A stretch of 39,046 bases of DNA. Origin: Asterionellopsis glacialis. Its lineage: Eukaryota > Bacillariophyta > Plagiogrammaphyceae > Rhaphoneidales > Asterionellopsidaceae. The notes beneath the pieces were generated by a model. The model was not told where the DNA came from. It searched no databases and was given only the letters and a program-made list of their open reading frames with translations. Location of the stretch: assembly GCA_014885115.2 (NCBI GenBank), contig WKLE02001813.1, forward strand, positions 1,705 through 40,750, in the 5' to 3' direction. This document shows, in pieces, positions 22,793-33,329 of this stretch. The position numbers were made by a program, and so were the translations under genes. Numbering within the stretch: position 1 is the stretch's first letter; each line of letters starts with the position of its first letter.

Positions 22793-24877
22793 ATGTCGAC
22801 TTCTGCCAACTCCGGTTCATTAGGGTTGACTTTTAATGTGAAAGATTATGGAACTCATTCTACAATACCCTTAGAAACATCCTCATCCACTGAAATGTTA
22901 ATGAATGAACAACAACAGTCAGGAGCACATACTGAGGACGATGAATCGTGTTCGTCGTTGGAATCAAATAATGATAATCATAGAATGGACCTTTATTCAG
23001 ACGATGGCAATGATGACAATGTTGCGACAGGAAAAGTTCTTAATGAGGATGGTGAAGAAGAAGATTGGGATGAATTATTACCGTTACCAGAGCCAGTCAT
23101 TCCTGGTAATATTGAAGTGGAAATGGAACATGGAATGGATGAATTTGACAACAATGGTAGTAATAACGACGACGGCAATGATGAAAATGTTTCATTAAGT
23201 CCACCACCTTCCTTACCACTTGTTATTGTAGATCTTGTGAAATTATGTGGTCATGCACCAAGAGATTCAAAAGAAGCTGAATTTATGAAGGATCAAGTTC
23301 GATCAGCCTTATTTCGAGACGACGATGACGACAACCACGCCACTACATCCGAACAAGAAGACGAACATAATAATAAGGATGGACCATTATCAAGACATTT
23401 TGATAATCGATGTCAAGAATTATTTGAAACTGGTGTAGCCTTTCATGGTCAAACAACGGATACGGCATATTATGAAAATAATAATGGCAACAATGAGTAT
23501 TGTTATGCCATTATCCCGTATCCTGAATATTTTTGTCGTATGGATCAACAAAAGGTATTGGTAACGGAACGTCAATGGAAAATGTTATTAAAACCACATT
23601 CTATACCTGTGGTGGATAGACTCTTGACTCATTTATCATGTTGTAGCCGATCCTTGTCGTGGAAAATAGATATGAATACAGAATTACGTCAACTTGCCAA
23701 GTATGAAGAAAGGGAACGCATTAAACGACAACGTCAGGTAGATTTGCAGCGTTGGAAAACAGAACGACGACGTGCTCAATTGGATAAGTTATATACAGTA
23801 CGTGAAACATTTGATGAAAAATTAGAAACAGCACAATCGAAACTGGATGAATTTGAAAATGAACGTGAAGAAGCTTTGAATAAAAACTTTAAAGGTCTTG
23901 GACTTGCTAGTACTAGTGGCGGTGGCGAGTGGCAACAAAACAAGGATGATAATGTTGATTTTGAATCCGCTACATATGATATCTTTTCACAAGAAGAAGA
24001 AGATGAAGCACCATTTACTGAAGAATTAAAAGAAGGGAGAGGTGGAGAAACAGTAAAGGATGGAAAAACCATCAAGGACGAGCATCGTGTCATGCAAGCA
24101 GTTGTTGAATCAATTGAAAAGCGACTGAAACAAATTGATGACTTGCTTGAATCATTACAAGAAGAAGAATGGGCTGATGAGGAAGAAGGATTCATTGATG
24201 AGAATGAAAACAACGCAACAGCAACAGAACACGAGTCTTCTTCAACTACTACCGAACTAACCCTCCTTGATCAAATTTTAGCAATGATATTAGGTGAACT
24301 TCCCTCTCACAACAAAAGGAATAACATGGAAAGTCATTATAAGTATATACGGTCAGAACATAAAGCGATTGTCGAAGAGTGGAAAGAACACTTTGGTCGT
24401 TTACCTGTATCCCTGGGTGGTGGTGAGAACGGTAAGAATGATAATGCAGAAACTTCTGCTCCCCAATCTTCTCGTGATGCAGCAACAAGGTATGATAATG
24501 AAGGAGATGATGAAAATATAGATTTGTTTGGCAGTATGGCAGCCATGACGTCACCATTTACAACAAGCGATATGGATACAGCAGTAATACAACAACAACA
24601 ACCTGGAATACATCAGAGTGGTGGTGGTGTTTCTACCAACACTACTCCTAGTATTGACGAGATGAGACATAAAGTTGGTATAGTTGAAAATGATGTTACG
24701 GATGATTGGGACGATGTTGAAGATTGGGATGCTATTTTACCACCAATCAAATCAGATAATCCGGATGCCTCAAATAATGAAAATAATGGAAACACTTCTG
24801 CTCCTAGAAGTAATTCAACAGTTGGATTACGTCCAGGGGGAGGGGTAGGTCTTCGACCAGGAGGGAAGATTGCATGA
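22793..24877 (+). CDS. acidic coiled-coil protein of unknown function
   Basis: I favour ATG 22793 (ACCATGTCG context, giving 694 residues). An in-frame ATG at 22676 would add 39 residues with no clear targeting signal. The N-terminal third is acidic and Asn/Asp-rich. A more conserved-looking block follows, beginning with CGHAPRDSKEAEFMKDQVRS and continuing with IIPYPEYFCRMDQQKVLVTE and LLTHLSCCSRSLSWKID. Then comes a long charged coiled coil (from KYEERERIKRQRQVDLQRW, through LETAQSKLDEFENEREEAL, to KRLKQIDDLLESLQEEEW) and low-complexity linkers. Two similar acidic Trp motifs mark the ends: EEDWDELLPLP near bases 23062-23094 and VEDWDAILPPI near 24717-24749. The C-terminus repeats VGLRPGG. 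No family recognised. A structural, cytoskeletal or adaptor role is a guess. Confidence 0.75.
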   Translation: MSTSANSGSLGLTFNVKDYGTHSTIPLETSSSTEMLMNEQQQSGAHTEDDESCSSLESNNDNHRMDLYSDDGNDDNVATGKVLNEDGEEEDWDELLPLPEPVIPGNIEVEMEHGMDEFDNNGSNNDDGNDENVSLSPPPSLPLVIVDLVKLCGHAPRDSKEAEFMKDQVRSALFRDDDDDNHATTSEQEDEHNNKDGPLSRHFDNRCQELFETGVAFHGQTTDTAYYENNNGNNEYCYAIIPYPEYFCRMDQQKVLVTERQWKMLLKPHSIPVVDRLLTHLSCCSRSLSWKIDMNTELRQLAKYEERERIKRQRQVDLQRWKTERRRAQLDKLYTVRETFDEKLETAQSKLDEFENEREEALNKNFKGLGLASTSGGGEWQQNKDDNVDFESATYDIFSQEEEDEAPFTEELKEGRGGETVKDGKTIKDEHRVMQAVVESIEKRLKQIDDLLESLQEEEWADEEEGFIDENENNATATEHESSSTTTELTLLDQILAMILGELPSHNKRNNMESHYKYIRSEHKAIVEEWKEHFGRLPVSLGGGENGKNDNAETSAPQSSRDAATRYDNEGDDENIDLFGSMAAMTSPFTTSDMDTAVIQQQQPGIHQSGGGVSTNTTPSIDEMRHKVGIVENDVTDDWDDVEDWDAILPPIKSDNPDASNNENNGNTSAPRSNSTVGLRPGGGVGLRPGGKIA

Positions 24878-25489
24878 ACCATAAAAAAATTATCTACACA
24901 AGAAGAGTATGATGGACTCCCTCTATAATAAAAAGATAGAAAGATTTATGGTTCCAGTTTTTGCACTCAACGGGTGATGCCTTCCTTTCTTCTCACGTAC
25001 TGCAGGTATGTGCGTGGACAGTTAGGCGGTTAGCGCACCTTTCAGTTTTGAGTTTCGAGTTTAGTTTATAGATAGTTTGGATAGGTTTGTTGTTGACGAC
25101 GACCATGTGGCTAGTTTGGATGGGTTTGTTGCACGTTGGAGGTAGGGCCGAGTTAGTTTGGATAGATACTTCAATGTTAGGGTTAGGTGTTAGCTGGCCG
25201 GCTGGCGGGCGGTTAGTGGTTAGAGTTTGTGTTGTTGTTTTCGATTTCTGTCTTTGTATGTTTGTCTGTCATTGTGAAGCAGCCACCCCAAAAAGATTCC
25301 AAGAGGAAAATCCAACCGAACCCTGCATGAAAAGATCTCTTTTAGATGCGTCGCTGAGCTGGTGGGAGATGGTGCACCTGGCACGATTTTGATGTTGGCT
25401 TGTTGTCCTGGTTCTTTCCTGTGAGGTGATTGCACAAGCGAGTCCATCATCTGTTCCCTGCGAACCGTGATTATTTTTTGATTTATCTC
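24878..25489. other. spacer with imperfect TAGTTTGGAT repeats
   Basis: Three spaced copies of TAGTTTGGAT(A/G) start at 25073, 25112 and 25154, and the first two continue as GGTTTGTTG. G/T-rich text with repeated GTTAG words surrounds them. A 101-codon frame here (25087-25392) mostly reflects this simple sequence and has no family match, so I do not call a gene. Confidence 0.5.
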
Positions 25490-26251
25490 ATGTCAGCAGT
25501 AACGATGAAATCACTATTCCTTTTCCTATTCATGTGTTGCTCCTCTTTCTCACCAGGATCAGGTTTGGCATTCACACCCGGCAAAGCTAATACACTACCT
25601 GGTCCTATGCCTTCCCATCTCATCGATCCTACAGAGCGGGACGACCATTACGGTCAACCTATGAATGTGGCCCAGTACCTTGTAGATCTGAATGAATGTA
25701 ATGCAGTTTTTGATTTTTGTGGTGGCATGATGTTTCAATTGGTATTAACCGACAAACTCCGAGATCATTTGGCAAATGTGGCCAGGACGACGACTAAGGA
25801 ACAACCTGTAATTTTTGATGATTCTAAATTTAGAATGTCAGGAATCCCATCCTATAGTCAAAGTGCATTTGCAGATAATGCACAATTGTTCCACGGAAGG
25901 GAAATTCGTCAAGTTCCAAATGCTGCTGGTGGTATGGGTATGGTATTACAACTAAGTCTGGCCAATGGTGATGATCCAGAGGGTTGGACACCAGAAGAAA
26001 TCGATGGATATGATGGTTGGGGACATGATGTAGGACGACAATGGAGGACAGGTGAAATGCTTGAGAAAGAAGGGTTCAATAACTTTAGAGCAAAGTTTGG
26101 TAAGGATTCCTACGCCTTACATCATAGATTTTACTTGCACTTTGATAAGAGTAATCAAATGTGGTTATCAGCTGAGGATGGTTGTGAAGGGACACCTGAT
26201 AGGCCCATCATGTCACGTTTATCGAATTTATTTGGATTGGGCGGTCGTTAA
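25490..26251 (+). CDS. plastid-type small soluble protein of unknown function
   Basis: The frame has ATGs at 25490 and 25505, and the second gives a classical signal peptide MKSLFLFLFMCCSSFSPG. The motif SGLAFTPG after it resembles the A-x-A-F-x-P cleavage site of diatom plastid proteins. The mature part (about 215-220 residues) is soluble and lacks transmembrane helices. It has distinctive blocks: NVAQYLVDLNECNAVFDFCGG, GREIRQVPNAAGGMGMVLQL, DPEGWTPEEIDGYDGWGHD and FRAKFGKDSYALHHRFYLHF. I do not recognise the family. The conserved-looking Trp, Tyr, His and Gly content suggests a real folded domain. It follows the coiled-coil gene in the same direction, about 0.6 kb away. Confidence 0.75.
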   Translation: MSAVTMKSLFLFLFMCCSSFSPGSGLAFTPGKANTLPGPMPSHLIDPTERDDHYGQPMNVAQYLVDLNECNAVFDFCGGMMFQLVLTDKLRDHLANVARTTTKEQPVIFDDSKFRMSGIPSYSQSAFADNAQLFHGREIRQVPNAAGGMGMVLQLSLANGDDPEGWTPEEIDGYDGWGHDVGRQWRTGEMLEKEGFNNFRAKFGKDSYALHHRFYLHFDKSNQMWLSAEDGCEGTPDRPIMSRLSNLFGLGGR

Positions 26252-29026
26252 AGATTATATCCACTCTAGTAGCATACTTCAATTTCAAGGTTTATTGTCG
26301 TTTATATGCTCAGTAGCTTTCGACGTGTCTGAGTATATTACCTGCTTCTTAGTCTTGGTGGAAATATGTTAGCATGTAACATCCCTTTTTTAAGAACAGA
26401 CAGTTATGAAGAATGTTTATCTTCCGATTTTCTGTATGATCTAACAATTTTGAAAGGAACAGACTGTGCAGACTGCATAATGGAAAGAAATCGCTGTGAT
26501 TAGCTTCAGTGTTGTTGAATTCAAAAAGACAGAGTGTGTGAGATAGACAGTACGTGCACGTGAGAGTGCTAGAAACTGGCCTTTTATGGCCTGCAAGATC
26601 ACGGAAATTATTTTCATATTCGAAACTGTGAAGTTAAATACAGTTATTAAAAAAAATTCAAATTTTGCAGACTAGTTACGTGGTTTGCACTACTATCTGT
26701 TCTCGAGAGAACAATCAATGACACCACCCAAGGAAGAACCCTCTACCTACCTAGGACTTCTTTATTGTATGCGGAACTGGCTGCACAAAGCTGTACATTC
26801 TCCAATAAAAAGCGAATTCGAATCCAGAAGGATACAGAAAAATGGACAAAGATACGGAAACTAGTTTCCTCGCTTTTCTCCGCGTCCGTGATCCGGTATT
26901 CAACCCATATTAAATGTTATTTTTTTCTATTCCTCACGATTACCCTGTGAAAATTGATAATATATGATAATATCCTTTGTAGATTATGGAGAGCTAAAGC
27001 CTTCATAGAATATATATGTACTAGCAAGGCGAGGAAGAGGGGGCTTAGTTAGTATTTACAGTATTCGTAATCTTAAGGAGAAGCCAAACTTATTCTGTGA
27101 CCACCTGTGGGCTATCAATTCTTTCTGATAATTCCTGTTAGGTGAACTATATAAAATATATGATGTATAATTACGACTACCTGGAACAGTATGAGTTTTT
27201 GCGATTTACGAAACAAACTAACCATGTACAAATGTCCTAATTGTAGAGGTCACCTTTCCTGTGACCTGTCCCTTTTCAACTTTTACACCCAATACAAAAG
27301 GAGTCCTCTTTTTCCTATTTAAGACTTTTTGGATTTGAGTTCTTTTGCCAGAGTTGACGTAAACTTCCAAAGTCATTTAGAATTTCTACCAGGTCAAACT
27401 TAATCTAGCTGAATTATTTTTCAAGCAGATGATGCAGGAATAAATATTATTCGTAATCTTACCTGCTTGTATTTACTACTTGTTCTCGATTTCATCACAT
27501 TTTCCAATATTGGTACTCGTTCCCAATATATGCTAGGTAAAGAAAGTGGAAAACTAAAACGTGCTTAATGGTTCATACTAACCAAGAACGTGCCCTCACT
27601 TTGAAATATTAGTACTTTGGAGAACCCCTAAAGAAGATTGAATAAATATATATTACACACAATACCAGGTACAGCCCTATATACATACATAAATACATAC
27701 ATACATACATACGAGTACGATTAACCATTCGGAGGGGGTTATGAATCCTGCGGCTTGCTAAAAAATCCGCCCGCAATAAAAAGACAAACAAAAATATCGG
27801 ATTCACAATAAATGTGATAATCCTTTTACCATTGAAGCTGACAATTATCGAAGGAGCAAAAACTGTACTAGCTCACTGCGAAAGCTATTTATCCGAAAAT
27901 AATTTATTCGGTGTGAAAGTAATATACTCTAACGCAACAGGTACTGTACGGTTCAGTTCCTGTACAGGTACATGGCTGGTAGGGTCCAACCAGGAGGGAC
28001 TACCTGTAGGGGACCTTCTAGGTGTAGGACCTTGTAGTTAGTAGCTCCTAGTTTTTTTTTGTAAATATCTACCGTACTCATATCATGTTATATTATCTGT
28101 AGAACTGTGGTTTGTGATAGACCAGCGCAGGTTTTGCGTCTTGTAGCATCGTTCAACCAGTAAAACACCGGTCAGAAGTACTAATTTTAAAATAGAAGAT
28201 AGTGTTCGTAGTGCTGGAAGTAGGTCCTACTAAACGTATTTGCCTGAAGGTCCAATTCACTATCGTAACAACTTTAGTTGCCCCGAGTCGTACAGGTAGT
28301 ATTCCAACGTGACTGTTATTCAATATAATGAATACGTGTTACTGTACCTTGTACATTGAAATTTAACTCTTGCTGATGGTATGTTGCAACCGTACTAGCG
28401 TACATAATCGTGAAAACTGTTATGTAACTTTACATTCTTTAACACGTGGAGTTTAACTACAAAATAAATTACATGCATTGATCTCTTTTCTGAAGAACTT
28501 ATTCCGTCATCCTTTGATCGTAAGCCTATAGGTCCTACTTCAAAGTGGCATAAGTAGTGTAGATTAATTGAGCGCAGTTTCATTCAACTAAAATAAAAAG
28601 CGAACATCTGGATTGTCCGGATTGTCCGAACATTTCGTTCTAGTATCATTGCAGTCGGAAAAAGTGTACTTTTCCTGGTTAAGTAAATGGTGTTACTTGT
28701 ACGACCAAGTGCAGTATAATTAGGACTAATGTACTGTACAAGAAGTACGTACTATCTTACGTATAATCTAAGTGTATTTCCTAAATGCAATACTGGTTTG
28801 GCACGCTTATCATAAAAAGAAGGTTCAACCCTTGAAACACAGCATCAACATTGGCGTTGTTGTACCGGTAGTCCTAGGTCCTGGTCACTCACAAAAATCG
28901 CGCAAGTCACAAAAACAAAAAGTGGTTCATACATTTTGTCAATGCAGCTGCGACTTGCATGTTTTTTTGATCACCAACTTCTCTGATAGCTAACGTACAA
29001 TAGATAGAATTTAAAAGCAAACAAAC
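26252..29026. other. 2.8-kb gene-free spacer
   Basis: No supported coding frame, tRNA or snRNA was found. A (CATA)n microsatellite sits near 27687-27712. GTACAGGTAC-, GGTCCTA- and GTAGGACC-type words cluster at about 27940-28040 and 28200-28320, and continue at 28690-28885. The last few hundred bases probably include the kinase promoter. A direct repeat GGATTGTCC occurs twice in tandem near 28612-28629. Confidence 0.5.
27940..28040. repeat. GTACAGGTAC/GGTCC/TAGGACC motif cluster
   Basis: This stretch contains TACTGTACGG, CCTGTACAGGTACA (with the palindrome CCTGTACAGG), GTAGGGTCC, CTACCTGTAGGGGACC and TAGGTGTAGGACC in close succession. The vocabulary matches the clusters near 5300, 8000 and 33600. 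Confidence 0.5.
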
Positions 29027-30412
29027 ATGGTGACCTCAACTAGACTAAGCACATCCAAAGTTGATCCTGAACTTTGCCGTGCAGCACATAAATTTGCTGC
29101 TTCGATTGTTCGGGATTTTGATTCCTATTCAAATATTTTGGATCGAGAAATGGAAAGCTCCATCCCTGAAATCAATCGAAATGAAGTTGTTCTCGGACCC
29201 CTACTTGGATCTGGCGGCTTCAATGATGTATATCAGCTTGATCGCGTTGGGCCTCCCTCCTCTGACAATGCTGCCACCGCTGCTGCTAACATATCACAAG
29301 CACTTTGTGAAGAACAGGAAAGACGGCGAGATGCATTAGGAGAAGACGCTAAAAACAATAAACTCGCAATAAAATTTTTGCGACGAGACACAATGAAGAA
29401 AAAGCAAGATTTTTGCAACGCTGCTGCAGATCTTATTGTAGAGACCAAAATTCTTTCCAACTTGAAGTCTCATCCAAACATAATACAGCTTCACGCTGTT
29501 GCACAGGGCGGCGCAGCTGCATTTGCAGAAGGCACTGAAGGGTGTTACTTTTTAGTAATTGACAGACTTCAAGAGAATCTTCAAGAACGCATTCAAAAGT
29601 GGAAAGAATCAAAGGAGCCCCTTGTCACCCGTGTCAATGTTGCACTGGAGATCTCTTCGGCCCTGAAGCATCTACATAACCATAATATTGTCTTCCGTGA
29701 TCTGAAACCAGACAATATTGGTTTTGATATGAATGGAACCATCAAGCTATTTGATTTTGGCCTTGCCAAAGAATTGAATCCTCGCGAACTAAAATGCAAG
29801 GAAACTTATGAAATGTCAGGCCAGACTGGCTCTCGCAGATTCATGGCACCTGAAGTTGCCTTAAGCGAACCGTACGGTCTCGCTGCTGATGTATACAGTT
29901 TTGCTATCGTCTTTTGGTCACTTCTTTCACTCAAGGATGCCTTTGATGGAATGACAACTGAGGATCATTTCAGACTTGTTGTGCTGAGCCACGAACGACC
30001 ATCCCTTGACCCTTCTTGGCCTGTGAAGATTCTTAATATTATGAAGTGGTGCTGGACAAGAGATCCACTGAGTCGCCCCCCAATGTATGATGTTAGAAAG
30101 GCTCTAAAACGACAGATCCGAACACTCTTGGAAGAAGAAAACAAAGACAAGAAGTTTACTATTCAAATGGTTACCCGCCAACGAATGAAGTCTACTGGAA
30201 GCGTATCGAATGGTTTGAAAACATCAGCAACAAGTGGCCAAAATGATGATTCTACTAGTCCTGTATTTGGTAGTACACCTTTCGCCAAAAGAAAAGATCC
30301 TGCTATGCTACTCGCTAGTTTTGGAGATCCAAATGTTTCAAAGCGGAATCTAAGTTCAATTCTTGGGGAAGTATTGACTATGCCTGGATTGACTGAAGAA
30401 GAAGCTACATAA
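29027..30412 (+). CDS. Ser/Thr (TKL-like) protein kinase with variant HRD motif
   Basis: A 461-residue single-exon frame. The kinase domain spans about 55-365: Gly-rich loop GSGGFNDVY (61-69), ATP-anchoring Lys in LAIKFL (Lys116), alpha-C Glu in LIVETKIL (Glu139), catalytic loop FRDLKPDN (223-230), DFGLAK (243-248) and MAPE (273-276). An Ala-rich insert of about 40 residues lies between the Gly-loop and Lys116. The catalytic-loop His of HRD is Phe; Arg, Asp, Lys and Asn are kept, so activity is likely. The loop RDLKPDN favours Ser/Thr specificity. The C-terminal 90 residues are Ser/Thr-rich and uncharacterised, ending near LGEVLTMPGLTEEEAT. No membrane segment or signal peptide. Substrates are unknown. 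The gene converges on the CK2-beta gene, though no functional link can be read from this. Confidence 0.85.
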   Translation: MVTSTRLSTSKVDPELCRAAHKFAASIVRDFDSYSNILDREMESSIPEINRNEVVLGPLLGSGGFNDVYQLDRVGPPSSDNAATAAANISQALCEEQERRRDALGEDAKNNKLAIKFLRRDTMKKKQDFCNAAADLIVETKILSNLKSHPNIIQLHAVAQGGAAAFAEGTEGCYFLVIDRLQENLQERIQKWKESKEPLVTRVNVALEISSALKHLHNHNIVFRDLKPDNIGFDMNGTIKLFDFGLAKELNPRELKCKETYEMSGQTGSRRFMAPEVALSEPYGLAADVYSFAIVFWSLLSLKDAFDGMTTEDHFRLVVLSHERPSLDPSWPVKILNIMKWCWTRDPLSRPPMYDVRKALKRQIRTLLEEENKDKKFTIQMVTRQRMKSTGSVSNGLKTSATSGQNDDSTSPVFGSTPFAKRKDPAMLLASFGDPNVSKRNLSSILGEVLTMPGLTEEEAT

Positions 30413-31116
30413 AAAAGATGAAAAAGAGATAGATAGAGAAGATAAGAAATAATGTTCACGTAACTTCAAACCAGAAATTGCTAATTTTTTTAAAATATGC
30501 ACAGCTTTTAACAGGGAACGCACCCTTTCCCTCACAATATCATTTACTGTGCAACAGAGCAATGGATAACAAGAGTTCGCCTTCCATTGTCTCTAAAAGA
30601 GTCGTTCTGCAACAAGAGCCTCTTTTGTAACCGCATATCATACAGAGTTGGTTCGTGTTCAGTTTTAAGTTAAAAGTTCGTCAAAGTTCTATCCAAGAAG
30701 AGCCTTGTAAATCGATTCGATTGATTTGAAACATCCTGCAGTAGCATACTCCACACCCTGAACGGATGCAGTGGATAGAAATCTTCAAACCTACGTTGAT
30801 TCAGTAATAAAGGATGTAAATGCGGAAATCCACATTGAATCCAAAGCAATGAATAACAGGTGCATTCTGAAAAGCCCTCTTCGATTTTGCATGCATCATG
30901 TAATGTCTGAGTCTTATTTTCTAAATATTCATTTTTATGATTTTAAAGATCCCTCCCTTATATTGAAAAAGCAACAAGTTTTCTTTTACAATGAAGATCC
31001 AGTGCTTGTGTTTTTTTCACTTCTTCTTGGGCGATACCATGATTCTTATTTCTTACTTCCTCCTTTGTGAAGTTTCTTTTCTTTTAAAAATAAAATTACA
31101 TCCTTTTTTTATTTGC
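30413..31116. other. convergent spacer, no gene supported
   Basis: The spacer lies between the kinase and CK2-beta stop codons. A 99-codon frame beginning at a GTG (30771) has no family match and becomes Phe/Tyr-rich through T runs, so I do not call it. The region probably holds two 3' UTRs. Confidence 0.45.
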
Positions 31117-33099
31117 TTATTTTTTGTGCGACGATCGATGACCATGATGATGAATCTGTTCTTTATTTGCTCTACTTGCACCTCCTTTATGTCCATTGCC
31201 ACTACCACTCCTACGTTTTTGTCGTCCAGTACCACTATGTTGTGATGATGATGCACCATATGCACCCTGTTGATGATGTTCATTACGATAATATAAACTT
31301 GATTCATGAATTTTGAATCCATAAATTCGTGGTACGTATTCCTGTACGGGTTGTAAAGGGACCATATCAGGATGTGTCATCAAGTACAAATGACTAAAGG
31401 TTGTACCAAAGTATGCACCATCAATATTGCCCTGACGTGTTGATTTGGGAAAGAAAAGTCCACGGCATTGTGGACAATACACATTGACAGTATAGTTACG
31501 TGGTAAATCAGATAGTCCTACAGGCAACACAGGTTGTCCTTGACAAAACACATTAGGGCATCGTCCAAAGGATGCTGTTCTGTACTTTTCATACATGGCA
31601 TGCATACCACGATTTGTTAGAATGTATCTAGCATGTATCAAGCCATATAACATTTCAGCTGCACTTTCTACAATTTCTTGTTGTTCTTCGGTCAGTGAAT
31701 CTTCCATTGGCATTTCAACATCCAATACCATATCTAATGCATAATCATAATAGGGAACAAGACTATTTAGTCCTGTTAAATTGAAATTATCTTGAATGTA
31801 ATCCTCATCCACTTCACAAAAAAATTCATTCCCACGTAATGAACAAAACCATGATATCCATGATCCTTCTTCATCCGATGCAGAAAACTCGGACGATTCC
31901 TCTTCATCATCGTCTTCTTCCAAAGCATCCTCTTCTTCTTCCTCCTCCTCCTCCTCGTCATCCAATACTTCATCTGCCACAACCTGAGGCTTTTGTGAAT
32001 TATGATGGTGATGACTTATAGGTGGTGAATTTGTTGGCACTTCTAAAATTTCATCAATTTCATCATGACCTACATAAGTAGCAGGTGTAACAGCAGCTTC
32101 AATACAACCAACTGTTGATCCTGTAGATGAAAATGTTTGAATACTTGTTCCTGGCAATGGTGATCTTATACGATCATCATCGTCGTCCGCCTCCTCGACT
32201 TGCTTCGCACGGGGTAATGACAATGTTTTGGAAGGACTCATGGGCGGTTTGGTGGAAGTATTAGGAGAAATTGGTGAATTTGGTTGCTGTTGGTCAGTGA
32301 TAGGACTCGTATTGTTTGTCATGACGGCTGACGATGTTTGCTTTTGTGGCGTTTCAATGGAACCACTCTTATGAGTTGGGGAAGTATTATTGTTTTCATT
32401 GGTCTGTACAATATCCTCCATGTCATCTTTCGATTTTGAAGTTGCACCAGCAGCACCACCAATAGTATTTACACTCGGCACTGGTGCATATTGATCATCT
32501 TTACCAAGATGTTGTTGCATAGATGGAGATGACGTGATTGCATCGATTGTACGGTACTTGCCTCCTTCGCCTCCTACTCGATCCTCACTACCTGTTGTAT
32601 TTAGCGTTATTTCTTTAGTGGAAGAATTTACAATACCAGTCTGATTTAATGATTCTGCTTCATTTGTTGAGGTAATTGCAAGTTTTGCTTGAAATGAATT
32701 TACAATGGATTCTTCTTCATTCGCAGCAGCATCACTTTTTTGTTTCGAGGGACTGTGATTACCAGCAGACGTTGGGTGGTCAGTCTTATTTTCCGTTGGA
32801 GAGTTTGCTACACCGTTATGAGTAGGTGATTTTGTGGGATAAGATGGCAATGACGGTTGCTGATTTTCAATGACATTTACAGGACTACGAGGTTTTAATG
32901 GTCGATCAATGGATTCTAAGTCAGAATCATGAATGTTGTTGTTAGACATTGAAGCAACATGAGCAGGAGGATCAACTTCAATCACACCCTTTTGTTGTTG
33001 AGGTTCATTCATCATCAACAACTGACTACTTCCCGAAACTTCCACACTCCCTGAAGGATTTGATCTAAGCTCAGTACCATCTTCGGTTGTAGACTGCAT
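31117..33099 (-). CDS. CSNK2B: casein kinase 2 regulatory beta subunit with long N-terminal extension
   Basis: The first ATG in frame is at 33099 (the frame is open a few codons further, without an ATG), giving 660 residues. The CK2-beta core (about 410-620) is unmistakable: [49 protein letters not shown], a zinc ribbon with spacing CX4C-X22-CX2C (CPNVFC ... CPQC), [12 protein letters not shown] and [12 protein letters not shown]2-beta forms a zinc-linked dimer that assembles with two catalytic alpha subunits and selects substrates. Animal CK2-beta is about 215 residues. Here about 410 extra Ser/Thr/Pro/Asn-rich residues precede the core, ending in a strongly acidic run (a dozen or more Glu/Asp) just before SWISW. 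A His/Gly/Arg/Lys-rich tail of about 45 residues follows. The extension has many Ser/Thr-acidic sites that CK2 itself could phosphorylate. Confidence 0.93.
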   Translation of the reverse strand: MQSTTEDGTELRSNPSGSVEVSGSSQLLMMNEPQQQKGVIEVDPPAHVASMSNNNIHDSDLESIDRPLKPRSPVNVIENQQPSLPSYPTKSPTHNGVANSPTENKTDHPTSAGNHSPSKQKSDAAANEEESIVNSFQAKLAITSTNEAESLNQTGIVNSSTKEITLNTTGSEDRVGGEGGKYRTIDAITSSPSMQQHLGKDDQYAPVPSVNTIGGAAGATSKSKDDMEDIVQTNENNNTSPTHKSGSIETPQKQTSSAVMTNNTSPITDQQQPNSPISPNTSTKPPMSPSKTLSLPRAKQVEEADDDDDRIRSPLPGTSIQTFSSTGSTVGCIEAAVTPATYVGHDEIDEILEVPTNSPPISHHHHNSQKPQVVADEVLDDEEEEEEEEEDALEEDDDEEESSEFSASDEEGSWISWFCSLRGNEFFCEVDEDYIQDNFNLTGLNSLVPYYDYALDMVLDVEMPMEDSLTEEQQEIVESAAEMLYGLIHARYILTNRGMHAMYEKYRTASFGRCPNVFCQGQPVLPVGLSDLPRNYTVNVYCPQCRGLFFPKSTRQGNIDGAYFGTTFSHLYLMTHPDMVPLQPVQEYVPRIYGFKIHESSLYYRNEHHQQGAYGASSSQHSGTGRQKRRSGSGNGHKGGASRANKEQIHHHGHRSSHKK

Positions 33100-33329
33100 T
33101 GTGGATTTAACTCGCTTGTGTTTCAACGTTAAGCACTAGAAACCTGATGAGATATTCTTCTATATTGCTGACGTTAGATTCAACAAGAATTGTAATTTGG
33201 GTACAGCAGCAATTAACAACCAAACAATGGGCGACACTTCAAAAGTGGCCAACAGATCAAGGGGTGTGCTTTCGATCTGAGAGTGTCGCCTACGACCTGC
33301 AAAGCTGTTGCTAACAAAAATAGTAAGGG

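Noticed and set aside
25087..25392. A 101-codon frame with hydrophobic start.
   Set aside because: It is mostly G/T-rich simple repeat text, does not resemble any family and lies just upstream of a real gene.
26790..26845. tRNA-like B-box (ATTCGAATCC) near 26815.
   Set aside because: Flanking bases cannot form a T-stem and there is no A-box or acceptor stem at the right distance.
30771..31070. A 99-codon frame between kinase and CK2-beta.
   Set aside because: It begins at GTG rather than ATG, drifts into T-run-coded Phe/Leu/Tyr and has no family match. It lies in a 3'-3' spacer.
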